The notes below the pieces were generated by a model. That model was not told the DNA's origin. It made no database searches and worked only from the letters and a program-made list of their open reading frames with translations. From positions 1 through 47,431 of the forward strand of contig JBCBUE010000022.1 of assembly GCA_039818285.1 (NCBI GenBank): a stretch of 47,431 nucleotides of DNA. Direction: 5' to 3'. A program made the translations under genes and the position numbers. This stretch comes from JBCBUE01 sp039818285 (GTDB taxonomy: Bacteria; Planctomycetota; Phycisphaerae; Phycisphaerales; Phycisphaeraceae). This document shows, one piece after another, positions 1-10,290 of this stretch (position 1 is the first letter of the stretch; every line of letters starts with the position of its first letter).

Positions 1-1
1 C

Positions 2-295
2 TTGGACGACGCGGGGCGGCTGGGCGTGGGACGGGTGATGGCGCTGACGTTCGAGCGCGGGTTCTTCGAGCGTCTTGGGTTCGCGGCGATGGACAGCGGC
101 AGGCTGCCCGAGAAGCTGTGGGCGCAGAGCGTGCGGTGCGCGAAGGTCGGGGCCGAGCACGGGCGGCAGGAGGTGGCGATGATCCGCGTGCTCGACGGCG
201 TGCCGGGCGCGGGCGAGGCGACGGCTGAGATGACGGCGGCGCTGGAGTACCGCGTGCCGTTCGTGATGAAGCGGCTGGGCAAGTCGAAGGACTGA
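2..295 (+). CDS. GNAT-family N-acetyltransferase, C-terminal part (N-acetylglutamate synthase-like)
   Basis: Partial gene cut by the left window edge; only the last ~97 residues are visible. The order RVMALTFERGFFERLGF, then LPEKLWAQSVRCAKV, then EVAMIRVL matches the C-terminal half of the GNAT domain of N-acetylglutamate synthase-like proteins. In that family a hydrophobic 'aLT' strand, a 'FFe.lGF' helix, a conserved 'LP.K.w..C..C.K' and an 'E.Am' strand occur in this order. The likely role is acetyl transfer from acetyl-CoA to an amino acid such as glutamate (arginine synthesis), but substrate specificity cannot be read from this fragment. It converges with the glycosyltransferase gene on the minus strand, 6 bp away. 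The true start lies outside the window. Confidence 0.75.
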   Translation: MDDAGRLGVGRVMALTFERGFFERLGFAAMDSGRLPEKLWAQSVRCAKVGAEHGRQEVAMIRVLDGVPGAGEATAEMTAALEYRVPFVMKRLGKSKD

Positions 296-301
296 TGGGG
301 C

Positions 302-1647
302 TCAGGTGGGCCGCGGGTCGATGCGCTCGCAGCGTTGCGGGCCGTGAAGCCGGTAGGTGATGCCCCGCCAGGTCATGACGTTGGAGAACATCGGACGGAT
401 GGCGAGATAGGCGTGGATGGCCATCCAGTGCAGCGTCGGCCCGGCATCCTTGCGGCGGACGCGCCCCAGGCGTGCGTAGATGTCTTCCGGCAGGGCGCGC
501 GCCATCGCGATCTTGCGATGGTGGTGCCGCGTCTTGTCGAAGAGCATCACCAGCGCCGCGCTGCCCAGCGCCGGGATGCCGATGGCGTACCACGGCTGGT
601 CGGTCACGATGAGCCAGGGCACCAGAACGAACGACGAGCTCATCGACACGACAAATCCCACGGGGTACGCCCACAGCATCGTGAGTGCCAGCAGATACAA
701 CCCTGGGAAGTACTTCCGCGTCAGCATGTACTGCCGGTACGCGAAGTCGCGCAAGCCCGGCCACGACCACGCGTCGGGCGAGTCGACGATGCAGCGATGC
801 ACGAAGTAGACGCGCTTGCCGAGCTTGTGGGTCATGCGGGTGACCTGATAGTCGTCGCAGAGGGCGCCGTCGAACATGCCCAGCAGGTCGCCGTCGATCG
901 CGGTCTGGGCGAGCATGGCCATCGACCCGCCCCAGGCGAACTGGAACTTGCCGGTGCCGGCGAACGAGAGGACCGAGCTGTTCATGATCGACGCGATGGC
1001 GGTGACCTGCGGGTGCGGGTCGGGCGTGCCCTTGGGCGGCGGGACCAGCCAGCGGTAGCCGGTGGTGACGGCGGTCTTGTCGCGCTGCTTGAGCGGGCCG
1101 ACGAGGTTCGCCAGCCAGTCGGGCCCCGGCACGGCGTCGGAGTCGGCGAAGACGATCGCGGTGTCGGGGGCGAGGGCGGAAGGCGGAGCGGGGAGGGCGG
1201 AGGGGTCGGCCGATGCGAGTCGATCGAGGCCGAGGTGTTTCAGGGCGGTGACCTGGTTCCAGACTTTCTGGCCTTGGTTGGGCGGGGCGTCGCCGGAGAT
1301 GAGCAACTCGGCGGGGTGGGCGGTGTCGTCGTGCTCGGCGTTGGCGATGGCGTCGCGGATGATCGGCACGGCCGGGTCGTCTTCGGCCTGGGCGACGAGG
1401 ATCACGCGGTAGGGCGTGGGGTAGTCCTGGCGCATGATGGCCGCGAGGTTGTCGGCCAGCTGCGGGTCCGCGCCCTTGCAGGGGACGACGATCACGGCCG
1501 GCGGGCGGAAGGTCTCGAACGCTTCGCGCGGCTCGCGGAGGAACAGCCCGGCGAACTTGCGGGCCTGCATCGCCGAGCCGAGCGCCAACAGCACCCACCA
1601 GAAGAGAATCGGTCCCGCGACGCACCACCAGATGATCTCGACGGTCG

Positions 1648-1651
<4 letters not shown>
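302..1651 (-). CDS. Family 2/21-type membrane glycosyltransferase (ceramide glucosyltransferase-like)
   Basis: A protein of about 449 residues. It has an N-terminal membrane segment (EIIWWCVAGPILFWWVLLAL), then a GT-A catalytic domain opening with VIVVPCKG, and two hydrophobic segments near the C-terminus. The motifs FADSDAVPG (D1/D2 region), WGGSMAM, DDYQVTRM and RQYMLTRKYF follow the D1-D2-D3-QxxRW order of ceramide glucosyltransferase/HpnI-type enzymes. The enzyme probably transfers a sugar from a nucleotide sugar to a lipid acceptor at the cytoplasmic membrane; the acceptor is unknown. The GTG start at 1651 overlaps the gpmI stop codon (GTGA), so it is probably translationally coupled to gpmI. 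A longer open frame upstream lies inside gpmI and was not used. Confidence 0.8.
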
Positions 1652-3288
<1,637 letters not shown>

Positions 3289-3351
3289 GGCGGGGCTGTG
3301 GGGGGCGGGAGGGATCGGGAGGGGGCCGGCGAGGCTCGCCGACGGGCCGCG

Positions 3352-3357
3352 ATGATA
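3352..3357 (-). promoter_or_regulatory. Candidate -10 element of gpmI
   Basis: TATCAT read on the minus strand, ~63 bases before the gpmI ATG, within the 123 bp gap shared with the divergent small membrane-protein gene. No convincing -35 was seen. Confidence 0.3.
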
Positions 3358-3399
3358 GTGCGCGGGGGGCGAGCGGCCGCGCGGCGGCGCCGCTGGCGC

Positions 3400-3405
3400 T
3401 AGGAT
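3400..3405 (+). promoter_or_regulatory. -10-like TAGGAT, leaderless arrangement
   Basis: TAGGAT followed by 6 bases and then the ATG at 3412. With this spacing transcription would begin at or next to the start codon. There is no Shine-Dalgarno in between. Confidence 0.4.
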
Positions 3406-3411
3406 GTGGCC

Positions 3412-3576
3412 ATGGAAAGCAAGCCCGCCAACGAGGGCGCCGAACGCAACGCCCGCCGAGCCGGCCTCGATCGCATCGACAAGCTGCTGACGATCATCGG
3501 GGCGATCTTCTTTGGGTTCGTGCTGCTGGGGCTGTTCTATTTCTTCGGCTTCGGCGTGCAGGGCTGGGGCAACTGA
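3412..3576 (+). CDS. Small single-pass membrane protein (54 aa), unknown function
   Basis: The frame reads MESKPANEGAERNARRAGLD, then a basic/amphipathic stretch, then one hydrophobic segment (about residues 26-48, rich in F, L, I and G) and a short tail ending GWGN. The predicted product is a 54-residue inner-membrane protein with a charged cytosolic N-terminus. It is supported by a TAGGAT hexamer 6 bases before the ATG and by the tight link to the next gene, whose ATG lies 3 bases after this stop. I do not recognise a family. The association with a zinc-ribbon membrane protein may mean the two act together, but that is inference. Confidence 0.55.
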   Translation: MESKPANEGAERNARRAGLDRIDKLLTIIGAIFFGFVLLGLFYFFGFGVQGWGN

Positions 3577-3579
3577 CCG

Positions 3580-3918
3580 ATGGCGATCGGCGACTCGTTC
3601 TTCTGCGGCGACTGCGGGTACGAGCTGACCGGGCTGCACCACTCGGGCAGTTGCCCGGAGTGCGGCCGGGCCTACGACATGGGGTCGGGCATTGGTGTGT
3701 CGTCCGAGGCGAGCCGACGCAGCGCACGCGGCGACTTCCTGATGCGTCGTTTGCGGACGATCGCGTTGGGGTTGATCACGCTGGGGATCGTCGGGCTGAC
3801 GGTTCTGGTCGCGTCGCTGAATCAGTCGATCAAGCCGGTGATGTGGGGCGGGCTGTTCGCCGCGATCGCGGGGCTGGCGACGCTGACGAGCTTTCTCTAC
3901 GAGCGGCCGGAGGACTGA
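3580..3918 (+). CDS. Zinc-ribbon membrane protein, 112 aa
   Basis: An N-terminal zinc ribbon has Cys9-x2-Cys12-G-Y-E-L and Cys25-P-E-Cys28, followed by two hydrophobic segments (TIALGLITLGIVGLTVLVA and a second containing GGLFAAIAGLATLTSFL). It is the shortest of four proteins in the window that start with this same ribbon (others at 30129-31241, 31267-32106 and 37179-37679). The ribbon presumably binds Zn and faces the cytosol; no enzymatic motif is present. It lies 3 bases after the 54-aa membrane protein and 41 bases before purE. Function unknown. Confidence 0.75.
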   Translation: MAIGDSFFCGDCGYELTGLHHSGSCPECGRAYDMGSGIGVSSEASRRSARGDFLMRRLRTIALGLITLGIVGLTVLVASLNQSIKPVMWGGLFAAIAGLATLTSFLYERPED

Positions 3919-3944
3919 CGGCGTGTGAAGCCGCGGGCCGGCCG

Positions 3945-3950
3945 TATAAT
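3945..3950 (+). promoter_or_regulatory. Perfect TATAAT -10 box of purEK
   Basis: Exact TATAAT ending 9 bases before the purE ATG at 3960. A start site ~7 bases downstream would leave a leader of only 2-3 bases, and no Shine-Dalgarno precedes the ATG. A clear -35 is not seen. Confidence 0.5.
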
Positions 3951-3959
3951 CGTCGTTTC

Positions 3960-4502
3960 ATGCCAGCCGCCAGCGACAACGGCAGCGGGACGGGGTCGGG
4001 CGAGCCGCTCGTGGGGATCGTCATGGGGTCGGTGAGCGACCGCCAGACGATGCAGCCGGCGGCGGACGTGCTGATGGAACTGGGGGTGGCGTGCGAGATG
4101 AAGGTGGTGTCGGCGCACCGGACGCCGGACTGGCTGTTTGAGTACGCCGAGAAGGCGGCGGGACGTGGGTTGAAGGTGATCGTGGCCGGGGCGGGCGGGG
4201 CGGCGCACCTGCCGGGGATGCTGGCGAGCAAGACGCGGCTGCCGGTGCTGGGCGTGCCGGTGCAATCGCGGGCGCTGCGGGGGCTGGACTCGCTGCTGTC
4301 GATCGTGCAGATGCCCGGCGGCGTGCCGGTGGGGACGCTGGCGATCGGCGAGGCGGGGGCGAAGAACGCGGGCCTGCTGGCGGCGCGAATGCTGGCGACA
4401 ACGGACGCCGCGCTGGCCGAGCGGCTCGAGGCGTGGTCGGTGGCGCAGACGGACAAGGTGATGGCGGGGCGTGACCTCAAGCCCGAGGGCGAGCCGTTTT
4501 GA
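3960..4502 (+). CDS. purE: N5-carboxyaminoimidazole ribonucleotide mutase
   Basis: Converts N5-CAIR to CAIR in de novo purine synthesis; cytosolic, usually an octamer. The 180 residues include a ~15-residue low-complexity N-terminus. Class I PurE motifs are clear: IVMGSVSDRQTM (phosphate loop), VVSAHRTPDWLFEYAE (the catalytic His is in SAHRTP), AGAGGAAHLPGMLAS, and the C-terminal block GVPVQSRALRGLDSLLSIVQ with MPGGVPVGTLAIG. Its stop overlaps the purK start (TTTTGA), so the two steps are co-translated. A TATAAT box sits 9 bases upstream of the ATG. Confidence 0.95.
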   Translation: MPAASDNGSGTGSGEPLVGIVMGSVSDRQTMQPAADVLMELGVACEMKVVSAHRTPDWLFEYAEKAAGRGLKVIVAGAGGAAHLPGMLASKTRLPVLGVPVQSRALRGLDSLLSIVQMPGGVPVGTLAIGEAGAKNAGLLAARMLATTDAALAERLEAWSVAQTDKVMAGRDLKPEGEPF

Positions 4503-5701
4503 CCGGCGGCGGCGCGGCCCAGGCCGTCGAGCCGATCCTGCCCGGCGCGACGGTCGGCGTGCTCGGCGGCGGCCAACTCGGGCGCATGCTCGGCCAGGCG
4601 GCGCGGCGGATGGGGTACGGCTTCGTGGTGTACGACCCCGATCCGGGCTGCCCGGCGGCGGCGGTGGCCGACGAGCAGATCGTCGCGCGGTACGACGACG
4701 GGCTGGCGCTCGAGCGGTTCGCGCGGCGGGCGGACGTGGTGACGTTTGAGTTCGAGAACGTACCGGCCGGGCCGCTGGCGGGGCTGGCGAAGTGGGTGCC
4801 CGTGCGGCCGGCCCCGGGGGTGCTGGAGACCTGCCGGGACCGCGTGGCCGAGAAGACGTTCCTCGAGGGCTGCGGGGTGCCGATCGCGTCGTGGCGTGCG
4901 TGCGGGTCGGCCGAGGAGGCGCGTGCGGCGGCCAACGCCATCGGCGGGCGCGGCGTGATGAAGACCGCGCAGTTCGGCTATGACGGCAAGGGCCAGCGGG
5001 CGTTCGGCTCGGCCGACGAGGCGCAGGCGGCTTTCGCGGAGCTCGGGGGCGTGCCGGGCGTGGCCGAGGCGTGGGTCCCCTTCGATCGCGAGGTCTCGAC
5101 GCTCGTGGCACGCACACCGGCCGGCGAGGCCTTGGCGTATCCGGTCGTCGAGAACCGCCACGTCAATCACATCCTCGACGCCACGCTCGCCCCGGCGCCG
5201 GGCCTGAACGAGGCGATGTGTCATCAGGCCGAGACCATCGCGCTGACGGTGGCCGAGCACTTCGACCTCGTCGGGTTGCTGGCGGTCGAGATGTTCGTGG
5301 TCGGCGAAGCGAGCGCGTCGCCGCGGCTGATCGTGAACGAGCTGGCCCCTCGGCCGCACAACTCGGGGCATTACTCGATCGAGGCGTGCGTGACGGATCA
5401 GTTCGAGCAGCAGCTTCGGGCGGTGTGCGGCCTGCCGCTGGGCGATCCGTCGATGCGCGTCCCCGCGGCGGCGATGGTGAACCTGTTGGGCGATCTGTGG
5501 CGGCCGCTGCTCGTGCACCCGACCGTCCCGCCGTGGATCGACGCCCTGGGCGAGCCCGCGGCCAAGCTGCACCTGTACGGCAAGCGTCAGCCGCGGGTCG
5601 GGCGGAAGATGGGGCACGTCACGGCGACCGCGGCCACCGCCGACGTCGCACTCGACATCGCCGATCGCGCCAGGCAACGTCTGCTGGGTCGACCGGGCTG
5701 A
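4499..5701 (+). CDS. purK: N5-carboxyaminoimidazole ribonucleotide synthase
   Basis: An ATP-grasp enzyme that makes N5-CAIR from AIR, bicarbonate and ATP, feeding PurE directly. The 400-residue length is slightly over the family norm. The N-terminal pre-ATP-grasp motif is VGVLGGGQLGRMLGQAARRMGY, followed by FEFENVP, the ATP-grasp segment MKTAQFGYDGKGQ, EVSTLVAR, and the metal-binding region VEMFV / NELAPRPHNSGHY. The C-terminal domain has MVNLLGD and HLYGK. The proposed TTG start at 4499 overlaps the purE stop; no in-frame ATG precedes the conserved glycine-rich motif, so the rare start is well supported by context. Confidence 0.93.
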   Translation: MTGGGAAQAVEPILPGATVGVLGGGQLGRMLGQAARRMGYGFVVYDPDPGCPAAAVADEQIVARYDDGLALERFARRADVVTFEFENVPAGPLAGLAKWVPVRPAPGVLETCRDRVAEKTFLEGCGVPIASWRACGSAEEARAAANAIGGRGVMKTAQFGYDGKGQRAFGSADEAQAAFAELGGVPGVAEAWVPFDREVSTLVARTPAGEALAYPVVENRHVNHILDATLAPAPGLNEAMCHQAETIALTVAEHFDLVGLLAVEMFVVGEASASPRLIVNELAPRPHNSGHYSIEACVTDQFEQQLRAVCGLPLGDPSMRVPAAAMVNLLGDLWRPLLVHPTVPPWIDALGEPAAKLHLYGKRQPRVGRKMGHVTATAATADVALDIADRARQRLLGRPG

Positions 5702-5737
5702 CACCACTGATCCCGCGGGAACCGGTCGACGTACACC

Positions 5738-5743
5738 TAGAGT
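5738..5743 (+). promoter_or_regulatory. -10-like TAGAGT before the permease gene
   Basis: TAGAGT ends 8 bases before the ATG at 5752 and 2 bases before an in-frame ATG at 5746. It therefore favours 5752 as the real start. Confidence 0.35.
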
Positions 5744-5751
5744 AAATGTCT

Positions 5752-6906
5752 ATGGCGACCCTGCTGGACATCGCGTGGCGGACCTGGGCTGTGCTGGCCG
5801 AGATGGCGCCGTACCTCTTCCTGGGGTTCGTCGTGGCCGGCGTGCTGCGCGTGCTCCTGCCGACGTCGTTCGTGCAGCGCCACCTCGGCGGGGGCGGCGT
5901 GGGGTCGGTCGTGAAGTCGGCCGTGCTGGGGGTCCCGCTGCCGCTGTGCTCGTGCGGGGTGATGCCGGTGGCGGCGGGCCTGCGACAGCAGGGGGCGTCG
6001 CGTGGGGCGACGGCGTCGTTCCTCATCGCCACGCCGCAGACGGGCGTCGACTCGATCTTCGCGACCTGGGCGCTGCTGGGTTGGCCGATGGCGGTGGCGC
6101 GGGCGATTGTGGCGCTGGGGCTGGGGATCGTGAGCGGCATTGCCGCCGACCTGACGGGCCGAGGATCGTCCAAGACAACCGAACGCACGGTCGGCCTGGC
6201 GATGGCGGCCAAGCCCTGCTGCTCGGGCGAGGCCGAGACGTCGCCCAACTCTTGTCACGAAGATGGCATCGACGCCGAGCACGATCACGCCGGTCACGAC
6301 CACGGCGTCGAGCCGGTCAACTGGCGCGGCGGCCTCAAGTTTGCACTGGTCAGCCTGCCTCGCGACATCGCCGTGCCGCTGCTGCTCGGCGCCTTGTTGG
6401 CCGGCGTGCTGACCGCCGTGCTCACGCCCGAGCTGGTGGCGCCGTACCTCGGCGGGTGGTGGGCGGTGCCGGTGATGGCGCTCATCGGGATGCCGGTGTA
6501 CATCTGCTCGACGGGCGTCATCCCGTTGGCGCTGGCGCTGATTGCGCTGGGCGCGTCGCCCGGCGCGGCGTTGACGCTCATGATCGCCGGCCCGGCCGCC
6601 AACGCGGCCACCTGGTCGATCGCCCACGCCACGCTCGGCTTCCGGGCCGCCCTCGCCGCGCTCGGCACCGCGACCCTGGGTGCGATCCTCATCGGCTTTG
6701 CCGTCGACGCCACCGGCGTCGGCCCGTGGCTGCTCGCCGCCGTCCAGTCACACCACCTCCACGCGATGCACGTCACCTGGCTCGGCCACGCCTCGGCCGT
6801 CGCCCTGATCCTGCTGCTCAGCCAGCGCTGGTGGCCGCTGCTCCGCCGGCTCGCTCAACGCCGATCGCCCGCTACTCCCGCGCCGCCCGCGACCTCGACC
6901 CCATGA
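5752..6906 (+). CDS. SO_0444-type permease / Cu-Zn efflux family membrane protein
   Basis: A polytopic membrane protein of ~384 residues in two halves, in the DUF318/ArsP-like permease superfamily. Each half holds a typical signature: PLPLCSCGVMPVAAGLRQQG with TPQTGVDSIF in the first, and GMPVYICSTGVIPLALALI with AGPAANAATWSI in the second. The ~45-residue central loop (about residues 150-195) is rich in possible metal ligands: a Cys-Cys pair, a further Cys-His and the string HDHAGHDHG. Related proteins are annotated as Cu/Zn efflux transporters; the substrate here is inferred. I chose the ATG at 5752 because of the TAGAGT hexamer 8 bases upstream; 5746 is the alternative. The next gene starts within its stop codon (ATGA). 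Confidence 0.85.
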   Translation: MATLLDIAWRTWAVLAEMAPYLFLGFVVAGVLRVLLPTSFVQRHLGGGGVGSVVKSAVLGVPLPLCSCGVMPVAAGLRQQGASRGATASFLIATPQTGVDSIFATWALLGWPMAVARAIVALGLGIVSGIAADLTGRGSSKTTERTVGLAMAAKPCCSGEAETSPNSCHEDGIDAEHDHAGHDHGVEPVNWRGGLKFALVSLPRDIAVPLLLGALLAGVLTAVLTPELVAPYLGGWWAVPVMALIGMPVYICSTGVIPLALALIALGASPGAALTLMIAGPAANAATWSIAHATLGFRAALAALGTATLGAILIGFAVDATGVGPWLLAAVQSHHLHAMHVTWLGHASAVALILLLSQRWWPLLRRLAQRRSPATPAPPATSTP

Positions 6907-7220
6907 CCAACGCCGCCGACACCCCGCTGACCCTCGCCGCCTTCCAACAACACATCCGCGATCGCTACCACGCGACCGACGACGCCCGCGGCACGCCCGG
7001 CACGTTCATGTGGTTCGTCGAGGAGGTCGGTGAGCTCGCGACCGCGTTGCACAAATCGACCGGGCAGGGCGGCGACACCTCCGGCTCGGACGACCCCGCC
7101 GGCGAGTTCGCCGACGTCCTGGCCTGGCTGTGCACGCTGGCCAACATCAACGGCGTCGACCTCGAGCAGGCCGTCCGCGACAAGTATCTCGATGGCGAGG
7201 GTCCGGCGGGCACCAAGTAG
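6903..7220 (+). CDS. MazG-like nucleotide pyrophosphohydrolase
   Basis: A 105-residue single-domain protein of the all-alpha NTP-PPase (MazG) superfamily. The metal-binding motifs EEVGE (about residue 40) and EFADVLAWL (about residue 68) supply the paired E-x2-E and E-x2-D ligands, separated by a Gly/Asp-rich loop. Such enzymes hydrolyse (d)NTPs to NMP and PPi, usually for nucleotide-pool cleaning; the preferred nucleotide cannot be told. The ATG overlaps the stop of the permease gene by 4 bases, so the pair is translationally coupled. Confidence 0.85.
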   Translation: MTNAADTPLTLAAFQQHIRDRYHATDDARGTPGTFMWFVEEVGELATALHKSTGQGGDTSGSDDPAGEFADVLAWLCTLANINGVDLEQAVRDKYLDGEGPAGTK

Positions 7221-7740
7221 CCCGCGTTCGCTGCCCGTTGTCGGCACGGTCAAGCCGACGCCCCGGCTGGCCGATGTCCGTCGCGTGTCTGCCACCGATC
7301 TGCCCGTCGATGTCGATGCGTCCGTGGTCCGCTCGACCCGCCTGTGGATGGGCCGGCAGCGCTGGGAGCAGGTCGTCGCCGACGCCGTCCCGGCCAAGAA
7401 CGCGGCCCGCCGGCTCAATCAGCGCCGACGGCGCGAGCCACGCCACCCGTACCGCGTGTCCTGCCTGATCCGCCTGGGCAAGGACGGCGAGATGGGGGTC
7501 TACTCGGTCGACACCCGCAACATCTCCCGCCACGGCCTGGGCTTCCGCCACGACCGCCTGGTCGAGCCCAACACCCCGTGCCTGATCGCCCTGCGCGACG
7601 CCGTCGGCTGCGTGACGTTGCACGCCGCGATCGTCCGCTGGTGTTCGCCGCTCGAGCCGGTCGGCTTTGATACCGGCGTCGAGTTCGACCAGCCCCTGGC
7701 CGCCGAGCTCATCGAGCAGGCCGATCAGGGCCCCCGCTGA
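7192..7740 (+). CDS. PilZ-domain protein (c-di-GMP receptor candidate)
   Basis: About 182 residues. The C-terminal half carries the PilZ signature: an arginine-rich RRREPRHPYR stretch followed ~20 residues later by NISRHGLGF, the D/N-x-S-x2-G motif, and then β-strands ending GVEFDQPLA. PilZ domains bind cyclic di-GMP and often control motility. pilT and pilC lie directly downstream, which suggests this protein regulates pilus activity. The start is uncertain: the ATG at 7192 would overlap the MazG-like gene by 29 bases, while GTG at 7285 gives a shorter protein that keeps the whole domain. No Shine-Dalgarno supports either. Confidence 0.8.
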   Translation: MARVRRAPSSPRSLPVVGTVKPTPRLADVRRVSATDLPVDVDASVVRSTRLWMGRQRWEQVVADAVPAKNAARRLNQRRRREPRHPYRVSCLIRLGKDGEMGVYSVDTRNISRHGLGFRHDRLVEPNTPCLIALRDAVGCVTLHAAIVRWCSPLEPVGFDTGVEFDQPLAAELIEQADQGPR

Positions 7741-7951
7741 CGCCACCTTGCCGCACCGCGCCAGGCCGCACGTTCGGCTGACGGTGATAACGGTCCCGCG
7801 GGCTGCATCGGCCGGACCGACGCGCCTCACGCCCCACGCTTTCGCCAGCTTCGCCGGGCCTTATGACCCGACCCTCGACCGTCGATAGCCCACCGCGGCG
7901 ACCCCTCGCCCTGCCCCCGCCCGGCCCGATCTTCACCCCACCGAGCGACGC

Positions 7952-9007
7952 ATGGAACTCGATCAGATCCTCGAAACCGCCGTCGAGCACGGTGCCTCCG
8001 ACATCCACCTCATCGCCGGCCACCGGCCCATGGCCCGCCTCCACACGGTCATGACCCCGATGGACTTCCCGGAGATCGGCCCCGACGAGGCCATGGCCAT
8101 GCTCAAGCACATGGCCACCGAGCCCCACATGAAGATCTTCGAGAAGGTCAAGGACGTCGACTTCTCGTACGGCGTCCAGAAGCTCGGCCGCTTCCGAGTC
8201 AACGCCCACCTCCAGCGCGGCAGCGTCGCGATCGCCATGCGTGCGATCAAGACCAAGATCCCCCCCCTGGCCGACCTCAACCTCCCCGAAGTCATCTCCC
8301 GCCTGACCTACCTCCCCCGCGGGCTCATCCTCGTCACCGGCGACACCGGCTCGGGTAAGTCGACCTCGCTGGCGGCCATGATCGACGCGATGAACCAGCG
8401 CTATCACAAGCACATCATCACGCTCGAAGACCCGATCGAATACACGCTCAAGAGCCGCAAGTCGATCATCGAGCAGCGCGAGCTCGGGGCCGACACCCCG
8501 TCCTTCGCCTCGGGCCTCCGGCACGTCCTGCGTCAGGACCCCGACATCATTCTCGTCGGCGAAATGCGTGACCTGGAGACCACGGCCGCGGCCATCACCG
8601 CCGCCGAGACCGGCCACCTCGTCTTCTCCACGCTGCACACGGTCAACTCCTCGCAGACCGTGGAGCGAATCATCGACATGTACCCCGCCGACCAGCAGAA
8701 CCAGATCCGCTCCATGCTCGCCAACACGCTGCAGGCCGTCGTCTCGCAGACGCTGTTCAAGCGGCTCGACCAGAAGGGCATGGTCCCCGCCGTCGAGATC
8801 ATGCTGTGCACGCCCGCCGTGCGCAACCTCATCCGCGAGAACCGGGCGTTCGAGATCCCCAACGTCATCGAGACCAACCGCCAGCTCGGCATGAACTCGC
8901 TCGACAACGCGATCTCCGAGCTCTACTTCAACGGCATGATCAGCAAGGAAGACGCCATCGCCCAGGCGGCCTACCCCGAGAAGCTCGAACGCAGCCTCGC
9001 CGCCTGA
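7952..9007 (+). CDS. pilT: Twitching motility / pilus retraction ATPase PilT
   Basis: Hexameric ATPase that depolymerises type IV pili at the inner-membrane platform. The 351-residue length is typical. The Walker A motif GDTGSGKST is at about residues 130-138. The Asp box reads ITLEDPIEY, Walker B ILVGEMRD, and the His box FSTLHT. The C-terminal AIRNLIRE-like box TPAVRNLIRENR is the mark of retraction ATPases rather than PilB. The N-terminal PAS-like domain begins MELDQILETAVEHGASDIHL. It is 211 bases after the PilZ gene and 53 bases before pilC. No clear Shine-Dalgarno is seen. Confidence 0.95.
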   Translation: MELDQILETAVEHGASDIHLIAGHRPMARLHTVMTPMDFPEIGPDEAMAMLKHMATEPHMKIFEKVKDVDFSYGVQKLGRFRVNAHLQRGSVAIAMRAIKTKIPPLADLNLPEVISRLTYLPRGLILVTGDTGSGKSTSLAAMIDAMNQRYHKHIITLEDPIEYTLKSRKSIIEQRELGADTPSFASGLRHVLRQDPDIILVGEMRDLETTAAAITAAETGHLVFSTLHTVNSSQTVERIIDMYPADQQNQIRSMLANTLQAVVSQTLFKRLDQKGMVPAVEIMLCTPAVRNLIRENRAFEIPNVIETNRQLGMNSLDNAISELYFNGMISKEDAIAQAAYPEKLERSLAA

Positions 9008-9060
9008 TCCTCACCGCCCGGCCCGCCACCGATCCACCCCGTATCACGGCTTAGTTCACC

Positions 9061-10290
9061 ATGCCCACCTACCGCTACCAGATGCGGACCTCCGGCGGCG
9101 AGACGTCGGTCGGCCAGATCGCCGCCGCCACTGCGCTCGCCGCCGCCCAGCAGCTGCGCGCCCAGGGCAACACCGTCCTGCAGCTCACCCCCGTCCGCTC
9201 GGGCGGCGGGCAGCGCGACTGGAAGGCCACCCTCAAGGCCCTCAACTACACCTCGGGCCCCACGCAGAAGGACGTGCTCAACTTCACCGTCCAGCTCGCG
9301 GTCATGATCCGGGCCGGCATCTCGATCCGCGCGGCGCTCGAGGGGATCGCCGACCAGGTCGAGAACCCCAAGTTCAAGCAGATCCTCTTCACCATCAAGC
9401 AGGACGTCGAGTCCGGCAAGCAGTTCTCCGACGCGCTCGGGCGCTTCCCGCGGCTGTTCGGCCCGCTGTACATCAACATGGTGCGGGCCTCGGAGATGTC
9501 CGGCTCGTTCAGCCAGATGCTCGAACGCATCGCCGCCTACCTCCGCCAGCAGATCGAGACGCGGCAGATGGTGATCGGGGCGATGATCTACCCCGCGGTG
9601 ATCGCCGTGATGGCCGTGGGCGTGACGATCTTCCTGCTCACGTTCGTGCTGCCGCGGTTCGCGGCCGTGTTCGAGGGCAAGGAGGCCGCGATGCCGTGGC
9701 CGACCATCTTCCTGATGGCCCTCTCGGGCTTCATGGTCGAGTGGTGGTGGGCGGTCATCGGCGGCATGGTCCTGGGGCTGTTCGGCCTGTGGATGTTCGT
9801 CCGCACCGACGTCGGCGGGTGGTGGTGGGACCTGAGCAAGCTGCGGGTGCCCATCTTCAAGAAGATGTTCAGCGCCCTGTACATCTCGCGGTCGCTGCAG
9901 ACCATGGGCGAGCTGGTCAACGCCGGCGTGCCGATGCTCGACACGCTGCTCATCACCGGTGAGATCTCCGGCAACCGCCTGTTCCGCCGTCTCTGGCGCA
10001 ACGTGCACTCGTCGGTCAAGCAGGGCAAGAAGATCGCTCATCCGCTGACCCGCACCCGCCTGCTGCCCACCGCCGTCGTGCAGATGGTCTCGGCGGGCGA
10101 GGAGTCCGGCAAGCTCGGCGAGGTGCTCGACGAGGTGTCCGACTACTACGCCCGGCAGCTCCGCGAAACCATCAAGACCGTCACCAGCATGATCGAGCCG
10201 CTGATGATCGTGATCATGGGTTCGATCGTCGGCTTCATTGCGATGGCGATCATCCTGCCGATCTTCAAGCTGTCGACGCTGGTGAAGTAA
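9061..10290 (+). CDS. pilC: Type IV pilus / type II secretion inner-membrane platform protein (PilC/GspF)
   Basis: A 409-residue integral membrane platform protein. It has an N-terminal extension (MPTYRYQMRTSGGE, found in PilC/GspF), then two copies of the T2SSF domain. The first holds LAVMIRAGISIRAALEGIAD and the second MGELVNAGVPMLDTL with MVSAGEESGKLGEVL. Membrane segments are AVIAVMAVGVTIFLLTFVLP, AVIGGMVLGLFGLWMF and the terminal IVIMGSIVGFIAMAIILPIF. It couples the cytosolic ATPases to the growing pilus and sits between pilT and the prepilin-like genes. No PilB extension ATPase is in the window, so part of the machine is encoded elsewhere. Confidence 0.93.
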   Translation: MPTYRYQMRTSGGETSVGQIAAATALAAAQQLRAQGNTVLQLTPVRSGGGQRDWKATLKALNYTSGPTQKDVLNFTVQLAVMIRAGISIRAALEGIADQVENPKFKQILFTIKQDVESGKQFSDALGRFPRLFGPLYINMVRASEMSGSFSQMLERIAAYLRQQIETRQMVIGAMIYPAVIAVMAVGVTIFLLTFVLPRFAAVFEGKEAAMPWPTIFLMALSGFMVEWWWAVIGGMVLGLFGLWMFVRTDVGGWWWDLSKLRVPIFKKMFSALYISRSLQTMGELVNAGVPMLDTLLITGEISGNRLFRRLWRNVHSSVKQGKKIAHPLTRTRLLPTAVVQMVSAGEESGKLGEVLDEVSDYYARQLRETIKTVTSMIEPLMIVIMGSIVGFIAMAIILPIFKLSTLVK

